A stretch of DNA of 64,000 bases. Origin: Nitrincola alkalilacustris (GTDB lineage: Bacteria; Pseudomonadota; Gammaproteobacteria; Pseudomonadales; Balneatricaceae). The DNA lies in the NCBI RefSeq assembly GCF_008973755.1, contig NZ_WBOM01000004.1, forward strand, positions 62,001 through 126,000, read 5' to 3'. The notes beneath the pieces are model-generated. The model did not search any database. It had not been told where the DNA came from and saw only the letters and a list, made by a program, of their open reading frames with translations. Each line of letters starts with the position of its first letter. The first letter of the stretch is position 1. Both the position numbers and the translations under genes were made by a program. Of this stretch, positions 1 through 8,018 are shown in pieces.

Positions 1-208
1 CCAGCGCATTAAAGGAGTGCACCAGACTGCCTATCTCGTTTGATCCGTGACTACTACCGACACTCAGCTCTCGAACCTCTGTCGAGAGCATATCCTGAGC
101 TTCTGACGCCAACTGCCTGAGCGGCCTTGTCACCCTCACCCTCAATAAAATGAGTATTGCCAGAAGCATCATGGCAACTGCCAGCAGAGGAATGGCCAAG
201 CTGCTCAT
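1..208 (-). CDS. Partial membrane sensor protein with HAMP domain (runs off the left edge)
   Basis: Reading the minus strand from an ATG at 208 gives a hydrophobic segment (about residues 4-23, ending ILILLRVRV), followed by TRPLRQLASEAQDML and later NEIGSLVHSFNAL. This is the layout of a transmembrane helix followed by a HAMP linker (P-L-x-x-L, then an N-E-I-G-x-L second helix). HAMP domains pass signals from membrane helices to kinase, chemoreceptor or cyclase modules; the output domain lies outside the window. The start is unsure: no stronger start occurs before an in-frame stop, and the usual first helix and periplasmic domain are missing, so the gene may be N-terminally broken or frameshifted near 210-260. 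Confidence 0.55.
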   Translation of the reverse strand, partial: MSSLAIPLLAVAMMLLAILILLRVRVTRPLRQLASEAQDMLSTEVRELSVGSSHGSNEIGSLVHSFNAL

Positions 209-359
209 GGCTGCCCTGTAGCAGGTGGGCCGTCTGAACGACCAGCCGGATAATCAAGAAACAACTCAGACACAGGCGATCACTTTTCGAAAAATAAAGG
301 CCAGAGTGTCGCGCATTATGACAGTTTAATCAACATGCAACATATTGATATAACCAGAC

Positions 360-1238
360 TTACAAATCCCCCTTATCCGACTCCACCGAACGGGGTGTCA
401 AATCTGTCCGATTACCCTGCTCTGCAAGCTGCTGCTCAATACGTTGCAACTGATCACTCATCATCTGCATATGTTCACGCATCCAGTGAATTTCGGCTGC
501 CTCACCCTCACCGCTTTCGAGCTGCATCTGAGTGCTCTCCTTTTGCATCACATCCAGCACTATGCCAATCATCATATTCAGGAAGATAAAGGCGTTCAGA
601 AATATAAAGGTCAGAAAGTAGATCCAGCTGTAGCCATAGTGCTCCATGGTCGGATACAGCACGGCAGTGGCCCAGCTTTCGAAGGTGGCCACCTGAAACA
701 GCGTGAGCATCGCCAGCGCTATATTGCCCCAGAGTTTTTCATCCACATCATGAAACAGAAAGCTGCCGACCGCCGCATAGATATAGAAGATGATGAACAT
801 CAGCAGCGCGACATAGCCCATGCGCGGTATCGACTTCATCAACGCGGTCAGCAGCATGCGCAGCTCCGGGATCATCGACACCAGACGCAGCACGCGGAAC
901 ACCCTGAGCAACCGTGCAATCAGCACCATCTCCGAATCATCCACCGGCATCAGGCTGGCTGCGACTATCAGGGTATCGAACAGATTCCAGCCATTGCGGA
1001 AGAAATCACGGAAACGCTTTTCCGCCGCCATTCGCACCAGCAGCTCAAACAGGAAAAATAGCGTGACCGTGATATCCAGCCAGCCCATCACCTGCTCGAA
1101 GCGGCTGCTCTCCTCATAGGTTTTGGCACCAACCAGCAAGGCGGAAAAGATGATGACGAAAATAATAAAGGTTTCGAACAGCTTGTTGGCCCGCAATTGC
1201 TCCAGCCGAACGCGCAGGCGTTGCCAGTGAACTCTCAT
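360..1238 (-). CDS. Voltage-gated ion channel, bacterial NaChBac/NavAb (BacNav) type
   Basis: A 292-residue single-domain six-helix channel expected to work as a homotetramer in the inner membrane. S1 to S3 are visible at about residues 21-38, 52-69 and 84-96. S4 carries four arginines spaced by three (R109, R112, R115, R118), the voltage sensor. The pore loop reads LFQVATFESWA (residues 180-190), matching the BacNav filter region, with F186 where the best-known members have leucine (TLESW). S6 contains the conserved LNAFIFLNMMIGIV. The C-terminal part (about 247-275) is heptad-rich and fits the tetramerising coiled coil of this family. It stands alone, with 120 bp before the slipin gene. Sodium selectivity is inferred from the family. 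Confidence 0.92.
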   Translation of the reverse strand: MRVHWQRLRVRLEQLRANKLFETFIIFVIIFSALLVGAKTYEESSRFEQVMGWLDITVTLFFLFELLVRMAAEKRFRDFFRNGWNLFDTLIVAASLMPVDDSEMVLIARLLRVFRVLRLVSMIPELRMLLTALMKSIPRMGYVALLMFIIFYIYAAVGSFLFHDVDEKLWGNIALAMLTLFQVATFESWATAVLYPTMEHYGYSWIYFLTFIFLNAFIFLNMMIGIVLDVMQKESTQMQLESGEGEAAEIHWMREHMQMMSDQLQRIEQQLAEQGNRTDLTPRSVESDKGDL

Positions 1239-1358
1239 TTAACCAGAACTCCGGAAATTATCTATCGCTCAGACAGCGATAACAGGGCGCACAACGGCAC
1301 TACATGAAAATAAGCGCACTATTATCGCTAAAGCGAGCCGGATACGAAAGGTAAACCG

Positions 1359-2129
1359 CTATGCCTTGTTGCTCGACTCATTAATATGCTTCATCACAGC
1401 ACTGACCAGATCCACCGGCAAGGGAAAAACGATGGTTGAGTTCTTCTCGCCGGCAATATCGATCAGCGTCTGCATATAGCGCAGTGTCATCGCGTTGCTG
1501 TTCTGCGACAGTACCGCGGCTGCATCTGTCAGGCGCTGAGATGCCTGAAACTCACCCTCGGCATGAATCACCTTGGCGCGCCGCTGACGCTCGGCTTCTG
1601 CCTGGCGCGCAATAGCCCGGATCATGCTTTCATCAAGATCGATATGCTTGATCTCGACAGTAGACACCTTCACACCCCAGGCATCACTCTGCTCATCCAG
1701 AATTTTCTGGATATCCAGATTCAGCTTGTCACGCTCCGACAGCATCTCATCCAGTTCATGCTTACCCAGCACCGAGCGCAAGGTGGTCTGGGCCAGCTGG
1801 CTGACGGCATCGTAATAGTGCTCGACATTGATGATCGCCCGCTGCGGATCCATAACCCGGAAATAGACCACCGCATTCACCTTGACGGAGACGTTATCCC
1901 GACTGATCACATCCTGTGTCGGCACATCCATGACGACGGTACGCAGATCCACCCGCTCCATCGTCTGTATGAAGGGGATAATGAAGATCAGACCCGGCCC
2001 CTTGACGGATTGAAACCGCCCCAGAATAAATACCACCGCTCGCTCGTACTCTCTCAGGATTCTGATCGCATAGATGATCAGCATCAAAAACAACAGGACC
2101 AGTACTGCCACAATCGTGTAAGTGACCAT
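1359..2129 (-). CDS. Slipin (stomatin/SPFH-family membrane protein)
   Basis: 256 residues: an N-terminal membrane helix (about 3-22), then an SPFH/band-7 domain with the motif [13 protein letters not shown] and the family signature [20 protein letters not shown], then a charged alanine/glutamate-rich helix ([20 protein letters not shown]) that supports oligomer formation. Slipins form large ring or cage assemblies in the inner membrane. The gene lies 13 bp downstream of an nfeD gene. That pairing is widely conserved, and the NfeD protease of such pairs can cleave the C-terminal part of the partner slipin. The two are very likely one operon. Substrate or physiological role is unknown here. Confidence 0.9.
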   Translation of the reverse strand: MVTYTIVAVLVLLFLMLIIYAIRILREYERAVVFILGRFQSVKGPGLIFIIPFIQTMERVDLRTVVMDVPTQDVISRDNVSVKVNAVVYFRVMDPQRAIINVEHYYDAVSQLAQTTLRSVLGKHELDEMLSERDKLNLDIQKILDEQSDAWGVKVSTVEIKHIDLDESMIRAIARQAEAERQRRAKVIHAEGEFQASQRLTDAAAVLSQNSNAMTLRYMQTLIDIAGEKNSTIVFPLPVDLVSAVMKHINESSNKA

Positions 2130-2142
2130 TATTCACTCTCCT

Positions 2143-3621
2143 CTATCTTTCCAGGTCTGAACTATTCAGGTCTGAACTATCCAGATCCGAGCTATCCAGA
2201 TCTGAGCTATCCGGGGCAAGCGCCGACTTCACCTCAAGACGCAGTCCATTCTGAGCAACAATCTGCACCAGTTGCCCTGGCTGTAAGGGTTCGTGCGATG
2301 TTGCTGCCCAGAGTTCACCATCCACCTTCACTTCCACCTTCTCACCCGCAATATCTGTAACCCGCGCGATGCGCCCAACCATAGCCTGCTCAATGGCGGT
2401 ACTGGCAATACGCAGGCTCTTGCTGATCGCCAGCACCACACCCAGCATCAGCAATGCACTGACCACACCTATGGCGGCGATCAGTTCAGTGGGCACCGTC
2501 AACCCCGGCACATCCGTGTCGAACAGCATCACCGACCCGAACACCAGCGCCACGACTCCCCCCATGCCCAGAATACCGAAGCTCGGCAGCATCGCCTCCG
2601 CCACAATCAGCAAGGAACCCACCACAATCAACGCCAGCCCGGCATAGTTCACAGGCAACAATTGCAGCGCATAGAGCGCCAGCAACAAGCTGATGACCCC
2701 CACAACACCCGGCACCATCGCACCCGGGTTGTAACCCTCCAGTATCAGCCCATAGATGCCCATCAGCAGCAGGATATAGGCAAACTGGGGGTTGGTGATG
2801 AAGGCCAGAATCTCATTACGCCAGTCCGGATCATAAGCCACCACTGGCAGATCACTCAGCACCAGCACTAACCGATCGCGCTCCATCTGCACCTCTCTCC
2901 CATCCGCCTGTTGCAGCAGATCTGCCAGATCAATCGCCACTATATCCACCACCTGCTGCTCCAGCGCCTCCGCAGCCGTCAGGCTTACCGCCTCCCGGAC
3001 CGCCGCCTCTGCCCAATCGGCATTGCGATCATGACGATCCGCCAGACCACGAATGAAGGCAACAGCGTCATTAATGATCTTGCGCTCCATTGCGGTAGCA
3101 GGTTGTGGTGTGGAGGATTGGTCACGTTCACCGGAAGCATCAGGATCAGACGGCGTGCTTGGCGAAGGTTGCCCAGGTGGTTGACCAGGAGCCTGACCAC
3201 CGCCTATCTGAATCGGTGTTGCCGCGCCCAGCGTGGTTGCAGGTGCCATAGCGGCTATATGACTGGCATAGAGAATATAGGTGCCAGCGCTTGCCGCACG
3301 GCCACCCGAGGGATAAACATACGTCATGACAGGCAGTGGAGAAGCCAGAATAGCCTTGATGATATCGCGCGTGGCAGCATCCAGGCCGCCCGGGGTATCC
3401 ATCTGAATCACCACCGCTCTGGCACCCTGCTCCTGTGCTTTCTGCATCGCCCGCAACAGATAATCCGTGACGGCAGGCCCGATCGCCCCCTGCACGCTCA
3501 AGCGCGCAACATGCGGCTGCCCCGGCTCGTGAAGATTGGGGTCAGTGTCAGCCGACATCTGACTCGCCGTCCCCAACCACCCAAGCAATAAGGCTGTGAA
3601 GATCAGTATCCAATATTTCAT
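2143..3621 (-). CDS. NfeD-type membrane serine protease (ClpP-like, long form)
   Basis: 492 residues. A signal peptide (1-20) precedes a ClpP-like periplasmic protease domain with MDTPGGLDAATRDI and the nucleophile motif GGRAASAGTYI (Ser111); family members use a Ser-Lys dyad, with a lysine expected near MERKIINDA. A low-complexity Gly/Pro/Ser linker follows GGGQAPGQPPGQPSP. Four to five membrane helices (about 270-400) and a C-terminal OB-fold NfeD domain (VGRIARVTDIAGEKVEVKVDGELW) complete the long form. The last residues are a tandem DSSDL repeat. It pairs with the downstream slipin. A role in membrane-protein quality control is inferred from the family. Confidence 0.9.
   Translation of the reverse strand: MKYWILIFTALLLGWLGTASQMSADTDPNLHEPGQPHVARLSVQGAIGPAVTDYLLRAMQKAQEQGARAVVIQMDTPGGLDAATRDIIKAILASPLPVMTYVYPSGGRAASAGTYILYASHIAAMAPATTLGAATPIQIGGGQAPGQPPGQPSPSTPSDPDASGERDQSSTPQPATAMERKIINDAVAFIRGLADRHDRNADWAEAAVREAVSLTAAEALEQQVVDIVAIDLADLLQQADGREVQMERDRLVLVLSDLPVVAYDPDWRNEILAFITNPQFAYILLLMGIYGLILEGYNPGAMVPGVVGVISLLLALYALQLLPVNYAGLALIVVGSLLIVAEAMLPSFGILGMGGVVALVFGSVMLFDTDVPGLTVPTELIAAIGVVSALLMLGVVLAISKSLRIASTAIEQAMVGRIARVTDIAGEKVEVKVDGELWAATSHEPLQPGQLVQIVAQNGLRLEVKSALAPDSSDLDSSDLDSSDLNSSDLER
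2150..2209. repeat. 15-bp tandem repeat encoding the NfeD C-terminal tail
   Basis: Four imperfect copies of a 15-bp unit of the form TCCAGRTCTGARCTA run head to tail. Read on the minus strand they encode SSDLD pentapeptides at the very end of the NfeD protein. The unit length is a multiple of three, so copy-number change would keep the frame and alter tail length. It may be a recently expanded, length-variable tail with no folded role. Confidence 0.85.
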
Positions 3622-3757
3622 GACCGGGCCTGCGACACGCTTCTCCTGGCACTATTGGCTATTCTCTGCAAGAATCTGCATGAATTAAGCCTAGCAGAGA
3701 TTCATCCCTTTGCGCGCCCGAGGCTGACGCGGAGCAATGCGTAGAAAACGCACCTGG

Positions 3758-4252
3758 TCACTGGTTCAAAGGCAAACGATAAAAATCCAGATCCAGCCAG
3801 CGGTCGAACTTGAATGCTGCCTGCTCTATCGTCCCGGCATGGGTGAAACCCAATGATTTATGCAGCGCAATACTGGCGTGATTATCATGGTCGATAGCGC
3901 CAACCATCAGATGATACCCCTGTGCACGCGCCTTTGTTATCAGCGCCTGCATCAGGCTCCGCCCCAACCCACACCCCTGAAATCGTGGATCAATATAAAC
4001 AGAATGCTCAACCGTACTGCGAAATGCCGCCTGGGGCCGAAAACTGCCATAACTGCCAAACCCCATCAGCTCACCCGCCTCGGATTCAATACCGATCACA
4101 GGCAAACCGGCAGCCGCCTTGGCTTCAAACCACTGAGCTACCTGCTCAGTCGAACGGGGGTCATATTCGTAGAGTGCCGTGGTGTGGGCAATAGCATGAT
4201 TGAAAATACGGCAGATGGCGTCCAGATGGTGTTCGCGGTCGCATCCTATCAT
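3758..4252 (-). CDS. GNAT-family N-acetyltransferase (phosphinothricin/Pat-like)
   Basis: About 164 residues from the ATG at 4252; a longer frame reaches a TTG at 4312, but the family alignment begins at the ATG (IGCDREHHLDAICRIFNHAI). The acetyl-CoA-binding signature is clear: RFQGCGLGRSLMQALITKARAQGY, with later NHASIALHKSLGFTHAGTIEQAAFKF. The arrangement matches the phosphinothricin/methionine-sulfone acetyltransferase group, cytosolic enzymes that acetylate the amino group of small amino-acid-like compounds. The true substrate cannot be told from sequence. It is transcribed in the same direction as the toxin-antitoxin pair upstream, with 91 bp between. Confidence 0.8.
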   Translation of the reverse strand: MIGCDREHHLDAICRIFNHAIAHTTALYEYDPRSTEQVAQWFEAKAAAGLPVIGIESEAGELMGFGSYGSFRPQAAFRSTVEHSVYIDPRFQGCGLGRSLMQALITKARAQGYHLMVGAIDHDNHASIALHKSLGFTHAGTIEQAAFKFDRWLDLDFYRLPLNQ

Positions 4253-4343
4253 CTTGCCTGAATTGAGATCTGTGTTAATTTTTATATCCTGATAAACAAC
4301 TGCTAATAACAATGGTTAAACAACACAGTGCAGTACCGGTATA

Positions 4344-4664
4344 TCACGCTATCGCCTGAATACCATTCTTCTTGACTATAGTCAGGAGCCGCAATGCCGG
4401 ACCTCCTGGCCTGCGAGTTCCCCGCTCCCAGTCCGAAATCAAATTCCTGCTAACGTTAAGATAACGAGCAAAAACAGGCTGAGAAAGGTGCTCCCGCTCA
4501 CGCAACGCTCGGATATCCTCAGGTGTCAGGGCCTCGACAGGCGTCAGGCAAGCATCATCAAACTCACGCATAGTCTGCTTATCGACTGCCCCGATATCAT
4601 GCAGGGCCTCCATCGTTTCATGAATCGATGCAAGCGCATCACTACGATATTTTTTAGCCATCAT
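4344..4664 (-). CDS. XRE-family helix-turn-helix antitoxin (HigA/NadS-like)
   Basis: 106 residues with a C-terminal helix-turn-helix (REREHLSQPVFARYLNVSRNLISDWERGTRRPGGPALRLL), the pattern of NadS/HigA antitoxins whose DNA-binding domain also represses the operon. The N-terminal half (MAKKYRSDALASIHETMEALHDIGAVDKQTMREFD) is the usual partner-binding extension. The start overlaps the toxin's last 11 bases and is preceded by a GGAGG inside the toxin gene, so translation is coupled. Toxin-first order is typical of this family. Confidence 0.88.
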   Translation of the reverse strand: MMAKKYRSDALASIHETMEALHDIGAVDKQTMREFDDACLTPVEALTPEDIRALREREHLSQPVFARYLNVSRNLISDWERGTRRPGGPALRLLTIVKKNGIQAIA

Positions 4665-5028
4665 CAGTAACCTCCGACAGTTGTCCGATACTAAGTAACT
4701 CGGCCAGCTTCACATCTGAAAGACCAAGCACATAAGTTGCTGCTTTTTTAAACTGAGCCTCTTCATTATCAGTGATGTTGTCACGGTCATTCTTGGCAAA
4801 TCCATAAACAAAAAAGGCCCGCTCGGCTGTTCGATATAAAATGATAGTACGAAAACCAGCTGACTTACCCTGCCCGTGCCGCGACACACGCTGTTTGATT
4901 ACACCACCACCGAGATTAGCGTCGATCTGACCTTTATCAGCACGCTGAACAGCTTCAAATAGTGCCTTATATGAAATTCGATGTTTTCTGGAGAAGCGCT
5001 CGAACCATGCATTTTTAAATATTTTCAT
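4654..5028 (-). CDS. RelE/HigB-like toxin
   Basis: 124 residues of the RelE/HigB-type toxin group (COG4737-like): KIFKNAWFERFSRKHRISYKALFEAVQRADKGQIDANLGGGVIKQRVSRHGQGKSAGFRTIILYR with later FFVYGFAKNDRDNITDNEEAQFKKAA. Members are mRNA interferases or ribosome-dependent RNases held in check by the following XRE protein. The basic cluster around KQRVSRHGQGKSAGFR is the expected RNA-contacting face. It is the first gene of a two-gene operon; 115 bp separate it from the HDOD gene. Toxic activity is inferred from the family. Confidence 0.87.
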   Translation of the reverse strand: MKIFKNAWFERFSRKHRISYKALFEAVQRADKGQIDANLGGGVIKQRVSRHGQGKSAGFRTIILYRTAERAFFVYGFAKNDRDNITDNEEAQFKKAATYVLGLSDVKLAELLSIGQLSEVTDDG

Positions 5029-5143
5029 CTAATCGCCTCATCCTTAAGCCGATCAGAAAAATCATACAAAGTATGATAGATGAATAAAAAAAATGCAATC
5101 GCGCCAAACTAGCTCTCGACCACAATTACAGCATCAGAAATTA

Positions 5144-6490
5144 TCATTCCAACACCTCTACCAATGTAACCGGCAAGGCAGATCTGCGCTTTTTCAGGGC
5201 CGGCAGCAGCTTATCTTCCATCAGCTGCTCCAGACTGATATCGGATTGCCCAAGCACAGCCAGATAATCATGGATATAAGGTGTCAGGATCTGCGGTACT
5301 TTATGCAGGCGGTCACATACACAGTGCGCCAGATAGATCAGCGCAACATTGGCTCTGACCACTTCAGGCACCTGATCCGGCCGCGCAAACTCCGGATGAT
5401 CCTGATACTGAATACTGCTGCAGACCTGTTCAGGCAGATGCCAGCTCTTGAGCAGCTCCGCACCCAGCATCGCGGGCTCCAATAAAGAGAGCAGCGATGC
5501 CAGCTTCGGATTCTGCTCACGCATCAGCTCACGTACGATACTGCCCAGATCATGCAGCAGCCCCAACGTTGAAGCTTCCGCTGGCTTACCGATCGCGCAC
5601 ACCTGCGACAATGTAAAGGCGATATACGACACCTCCAGACTGCGCTGATAGATCGCCTGAAACAGAGGTGATTCCGGCATGCTTTTGCGCATACTCTCCA
5701 GCATCACGATCTGATAGACGCTGTCAAAACCAAGCAGCCCGATCGCATGATTGAGATCAGATACCTTCTGATGGAAGTTATAGGCCGGAGAGTTAATCGC
5801 CTTGAGCAGCATACTGGTCAACGCAGGATCGTGCCGAACCAGTTCGACAATTTCGGGGCGGGTAGTCTTTTCATCAAGCATTTTGTTCAGCAATTCCAGG
5901 GTCGAAACCGGCAGGCGCGGCACCTTTCTGATCACCTGCTGAACCAGTTCGGATCGACTCAGATCTTCATCCTGACGTGTACGTGCGGCGTACAGCAGTT
6001 CAGCCAACCCCTGACGCTGCACCAGCAAGCCCGACTGCTGCTCAGCCATCCATACCAGCAGCGCCTGATAGGCTGTCGCAAACTGCTGATGCAGAACCAA
6101 CTGAAAAGCCTCACTGAAGCGATTCATATCCTGTGGGTTTATCAGCAGCAGCTTGCCTTCGTTGTGCATTCTTGCCACAACGGGTGAAGCGCTCTGACCA
6201 GCGATCAGCCACTCCCCCTCGCAGACATGGCAGACACTGCCACCCTGAGGCAAACACAGCTCAATCCGGCCCTGAAGAACAAAATAAAGGCTCGTCTGCT
6301 TTGAGCCAGCTGCAAGCAATTCGGCACCTGAAGGCAACGTCCGCTGCTCACTGATATTGAACAAAGTGGTGAGATCGGAATTTGTGATACCGGGAAAAAG
6401 GGCCGCCACACCTGCGGCATCACCAGTGGCTTTGTCAGCTTTCTTGTCGGCTTCATCCGAAGATGATTTACGCATCCATTTAGAGAGCAT
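5144..6490 (-). CDS. Cyclic-nucleotide-binding-like plus HDOD domain protein
   Basis: 448 residues. The N-terminal part (about 25-135) resembles a cNMP-binding beta-barrel (LFNISEQRTLPSGAELLAAGSKQTSLYFVLQGRIEL). The C-terminal part (about 185-400) is an HDOD domain with the characteristic LPVSTLELLNKMLDEKTTRPEIVELVRHDPALTSMLLKAINSPAYNF and GLLHDLGSIV. HDOD proteins are HD-fold relatives that usually have lost phosphohydrolase activity and act as signalling scaffolds, often around chemotaxis and c-di-GMP. Ligand and partner are unknown. It is a single-gene unit divergent from the heat-shock gene ibpA. Confidence 0.85.
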   Translation of the reverse strand: MLSKWMRKSSSDEADKKADKATGDAAGVAALFPGITNSDLTTLFNISEQRTLPSGAELLAAGSKQTSLYFVLQGRIELCLPQGGSVCHVCEGEWLIAGQSASPVVARMHNEGKLLLINPQDMNRFSEAFQLVLHQQFATAYQALLVWMAEQQSGLLVQRQGLAELLYAARTRQDEDLSRSELVQQVIRKVPRLPVSTLELLNKMLDEKTTRPEIVELVRHDPALTSMLLKAINSPAYNFHQKVSDLNHAIGLLGFDSVYQIVMLESMRKSMPESPLFQAIYQRSLEVSYIAFTLSQVCAIGKPAEASTLGLLHDLGSIVRELMREQNPKLASLLSLLEPAMLGAELLKSWHLPEQVCSSIQYQDHPEFARPDQVPEVVRANVALIYLAHCVCDRLHKVPQILTPYIHDYLAVLGQSDISLEQLMEDKLLPALKKRRSALPVTLVEVLE

Positions 6491-6554
6491 CCTGAATCCT
6501 CATATAAGCCACAGAAGAGTTAAATTACATGTTTTGATTCTAATGCAACCCCCT

Positions 6555-6582
6555 CTTGAAAACCATTGAGTCGCCCCTATAT
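6555..6582 (+). promoter_or_regulatory. Sigma-32 heat-shock promoter of ibpA
   Basis: CTTGAA at 6555-6560 and CCCCTATAT at 6574-6582 are separated by 13 bp. This is very close to the sigma-32 consensus (CTTGAA, 13-15 bp, CCCCATNT). It sits about 90 bp before an Hsp20 gene, so function and position agree. Confidence 0.85.
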
Positions 6583-6587
6583 ATCCA

Positions 6588-6675
6588 GTGAGCGGCAAGT
6601 GGAGTCGGGTCTCTGAGAGAGCGACTCCATACGCATGCTCACACAATATTGCTTCTTTTGGAGGATATACTCATG
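6588..6675 (+). promoter_or_regulatory. Candidate ROSE-like RNA thermometer in the ibpA leader
   Basis: The leader can fold: GTGAGC (6588-6593) pairs with GCTCAC (6637-6642), enclosing GGAGTCG (6601-6607) paired with CGACTCC (6622-6628). Just before the start, TTGCTTC precedes the GGAGGA ribosome site, the U-U-G-C-U against A-G-G-A arrangement of ROSE elements that control ibpA translation in other gammaproteobacteria. The final hairpin is short and needs folding support. Confidence 0.55.
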
Positions 6676-7119
6676 AATATCGATCTTACTCCCCTTTACC
6701 GCAGCAGCGTTGGCTTTGATCGTCTGGCCAGTCTGCTGGATACCGCCCTGCGCTCTGAACAGGCCTCTGGTGGTTATCCGCCCTACAATATCGAGATCAC
6801 CGGCGAAAACCGCTATGAGATCACCCTGGCCGTGGCCGGATTCGAAGAGTCTGAGCTGGAGCTGAATGTCGAAAAAGGCGTACTGACTGTGCGTGGTCGT
6901 AAAGCGGAAAGTCAGGAAGAGCGACGTTTCCTGCACCAGGGCATCGCCACTCGCACCTTCGAGCGCAAGTTCAACCTGGCCGACCATGTTGAAGTATCAG
7001 GTGCCGAGCTGAAAAACGGCCTTCTGACCATCAGCCTGATCCGCGAGATCCCCGAAGCGATGAAACCGCGCCGCATCCAGATCAACGGTAAGAGCTCTGC
7101 TCTGGAACACAACCAGTAA
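6673..7119 (+). CDS. ibpA: Small heat-shock protein IbpA-like (Hsp20)
   Basis: 148 residues. It starts at the ATG at 6673, seven bases after GGAGGA; an in-frame upstream ATG at 6649 lacks a ribosome site and would lie in the regulatory leader. The protein matches class A bacterial Hsp20s: NIDLTPLYRSSVGFDRLASLLD at the N-terminus, then an alpha-crystallin domain (PPYNIEITGENRYEITLAVAGF through LADHVEVSGAELKNGLLTISLIREIPEAMKPRRIQI), closing with an IxI-type tail. IbpA binds denatured proteins and keeps them refoldable by DnaK and ClpB. The sigma-32 promoter and possible RNA thermometer upstream point to dual heat control. Confidence 0.95.
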   Translation: MNIDLTPLYRSSVGFDRLASLLDTALRSEQASGGYPPYNIEITGENRYEITLAVAGFEESELELNVEKGVLTVRGRKAESQEERRFLHQGIATRTFERKFNLADHVEVSGAELKNGLLTISLIREIPEAMKPRRIQINGKSSALEHNQ

Positions 7120-7146
7120 GTACTGACTGACTCGCAGAATGAGTCA

Positions 7147-7187
7147 TAACGGGATCTGTCTGAATAACCAGGTGGGTCCCGTTTTGG
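7147..7187 (+). terminator. Probable rho-independent terminator after ibpA
   Basis: AACGGGA and TCCCGTT form a stem over a loop of about 20 bases and are followed by TTTTGG. The T-run is short, so efficiency is uncertain, but the location 28 bp after the ibpA stop fits. Confidence 0.55.
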
Positions 7188-7239
7188 TATGAAATGTACT
7201 AAACTCGTTGTAAGGATCAAACTAAGAAGAGTTTCTTCA

Positions 7240-7542
7240 ATGAGATTAACCACTCAACAACAGCAGCAGATAAAATCGACACTTCAACACTTCTTCGGCA
7301 GTGGCAGCGAAATACGTCTGTTTGGATCACGCGTGAATGATGAAGCCGCTGGTGGCGACATAGATCTCTACATTGAACCGGAACTCACAGAGGCAGATCA
7401 GGTTGTCGAAGCGCAACTGCAAGCGCTGGCAGAACTACATCAATCACTGGGTAATCAAAAGATAGACCTGGTTATCAACCGGTGCAGCGGGTTCCATCTC
7501 CCTATCTACGATATCGCCAAGCAACAAGGGATACTGTTGTGA
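7240..7542 (+). CDS. MNT-type nucleotidyltransferase antitoxin
   Basis: 100 residues from the ATG at 7240, preceded by AAGAAG; a longer frame from 7189 lacks a ribosome site. The protein is a minimal nucleotidyltransferase with the catalytic pattern G29-S30 (LFGSRVND) and D40-x-D42 (GGDIDLYIE). Proteins of this group form pairs with HEPN RNases and neutralise them, in studied cases by AMPylating the HEPN active-site region. The partner follows directly with a GTGA stop/start overlap, so the two are co-translated. Confidence 0.88.
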   Translation: MRLTTQQQQQIKSTLQHFFGSGSEIRLFGSRVNDEAAGGDIDLYIEPELTEADQVVEAQLQALAELHQSLGNQKIDLVINRCSGFHLPIYDIAKQQGILL

Positions 7543-8018
7543 GCACACTTCTACAGCATCAAGCATTCAAAGGTGTTGAAGATATTTGCCACACCCATGC
7601 CGAAAGACTTCAATGGGCCATGAGCAGTCTTACTGACTTGATGCCCCTTACTGCCGAAAGGTCAAGTAAGCTTTCACCTATTGAACTGGCCATTTTTGAT
7701 CAGTTTATTGTTCGTTTTTCGAAACTGCAAGATGCCATGGGCGCCAAACTTCTACCCATGATACTGGAAATAACGCACGAGCAAGGAGACCTCTCAACAT
7801 TCATCGACAAACTGAACAGACTGGAAAAGATCGGCGCCATCCCCTCCACTCAGCAATGGCTTCTGTTGCGTGAAATGCGAAACCAGTTTGCTCACGACTA
7901 CCCGGAAGATCCAGAGATTCAGGCATCACTTCTGAACAAAGCCTTCAGTCAGGCAACAATCCTGCTGGATGTATTTGCTCATGCAACAGCCTTCGCAGCA
8001 AAGTACATCAAAGAATAA
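7539..8018 (+). CDS. HEPN-domain toxin (MNT/HEPN pair)
   Basis: 159 residues from a GTG at 7539 that overlaps the stop of the MNT gene (GTGA). It is largely alpha-helical and carries the HEPN RNase motif R-x4-H as R114-NQFA-H119 (REMRNQFAHDYPEDPE), the residues that cleave RNA in active family members. With the upstream nucleotidyltransferase it forms a two-gene type II or VII toxin-antitoxin module. It ends base to base against the converging membrane-protein gene. The target RNA is not predictable. Confidence 0.85.
   Translation: MSTLLQHQAFKGVEDICHTHAERLQWAMSSLTDLMPLTAERSSKLSPIELAIFDQFIVRFSKLQDAMGAKLLPMILEITHEQGDLSTFIDKLNRLEKIGAIPSTQQWLLLREMRNQFAHDYPEDPEIQASLLNKAFSQATILLDVFAHATAFAAKYIKE

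Noticed and set aside
54-257. 67-codon minus-strand frame at the left edge
   Set aside because: It overlaps the HAMP-coding frame and gives no domain; the HAMP frame has clear family residues.
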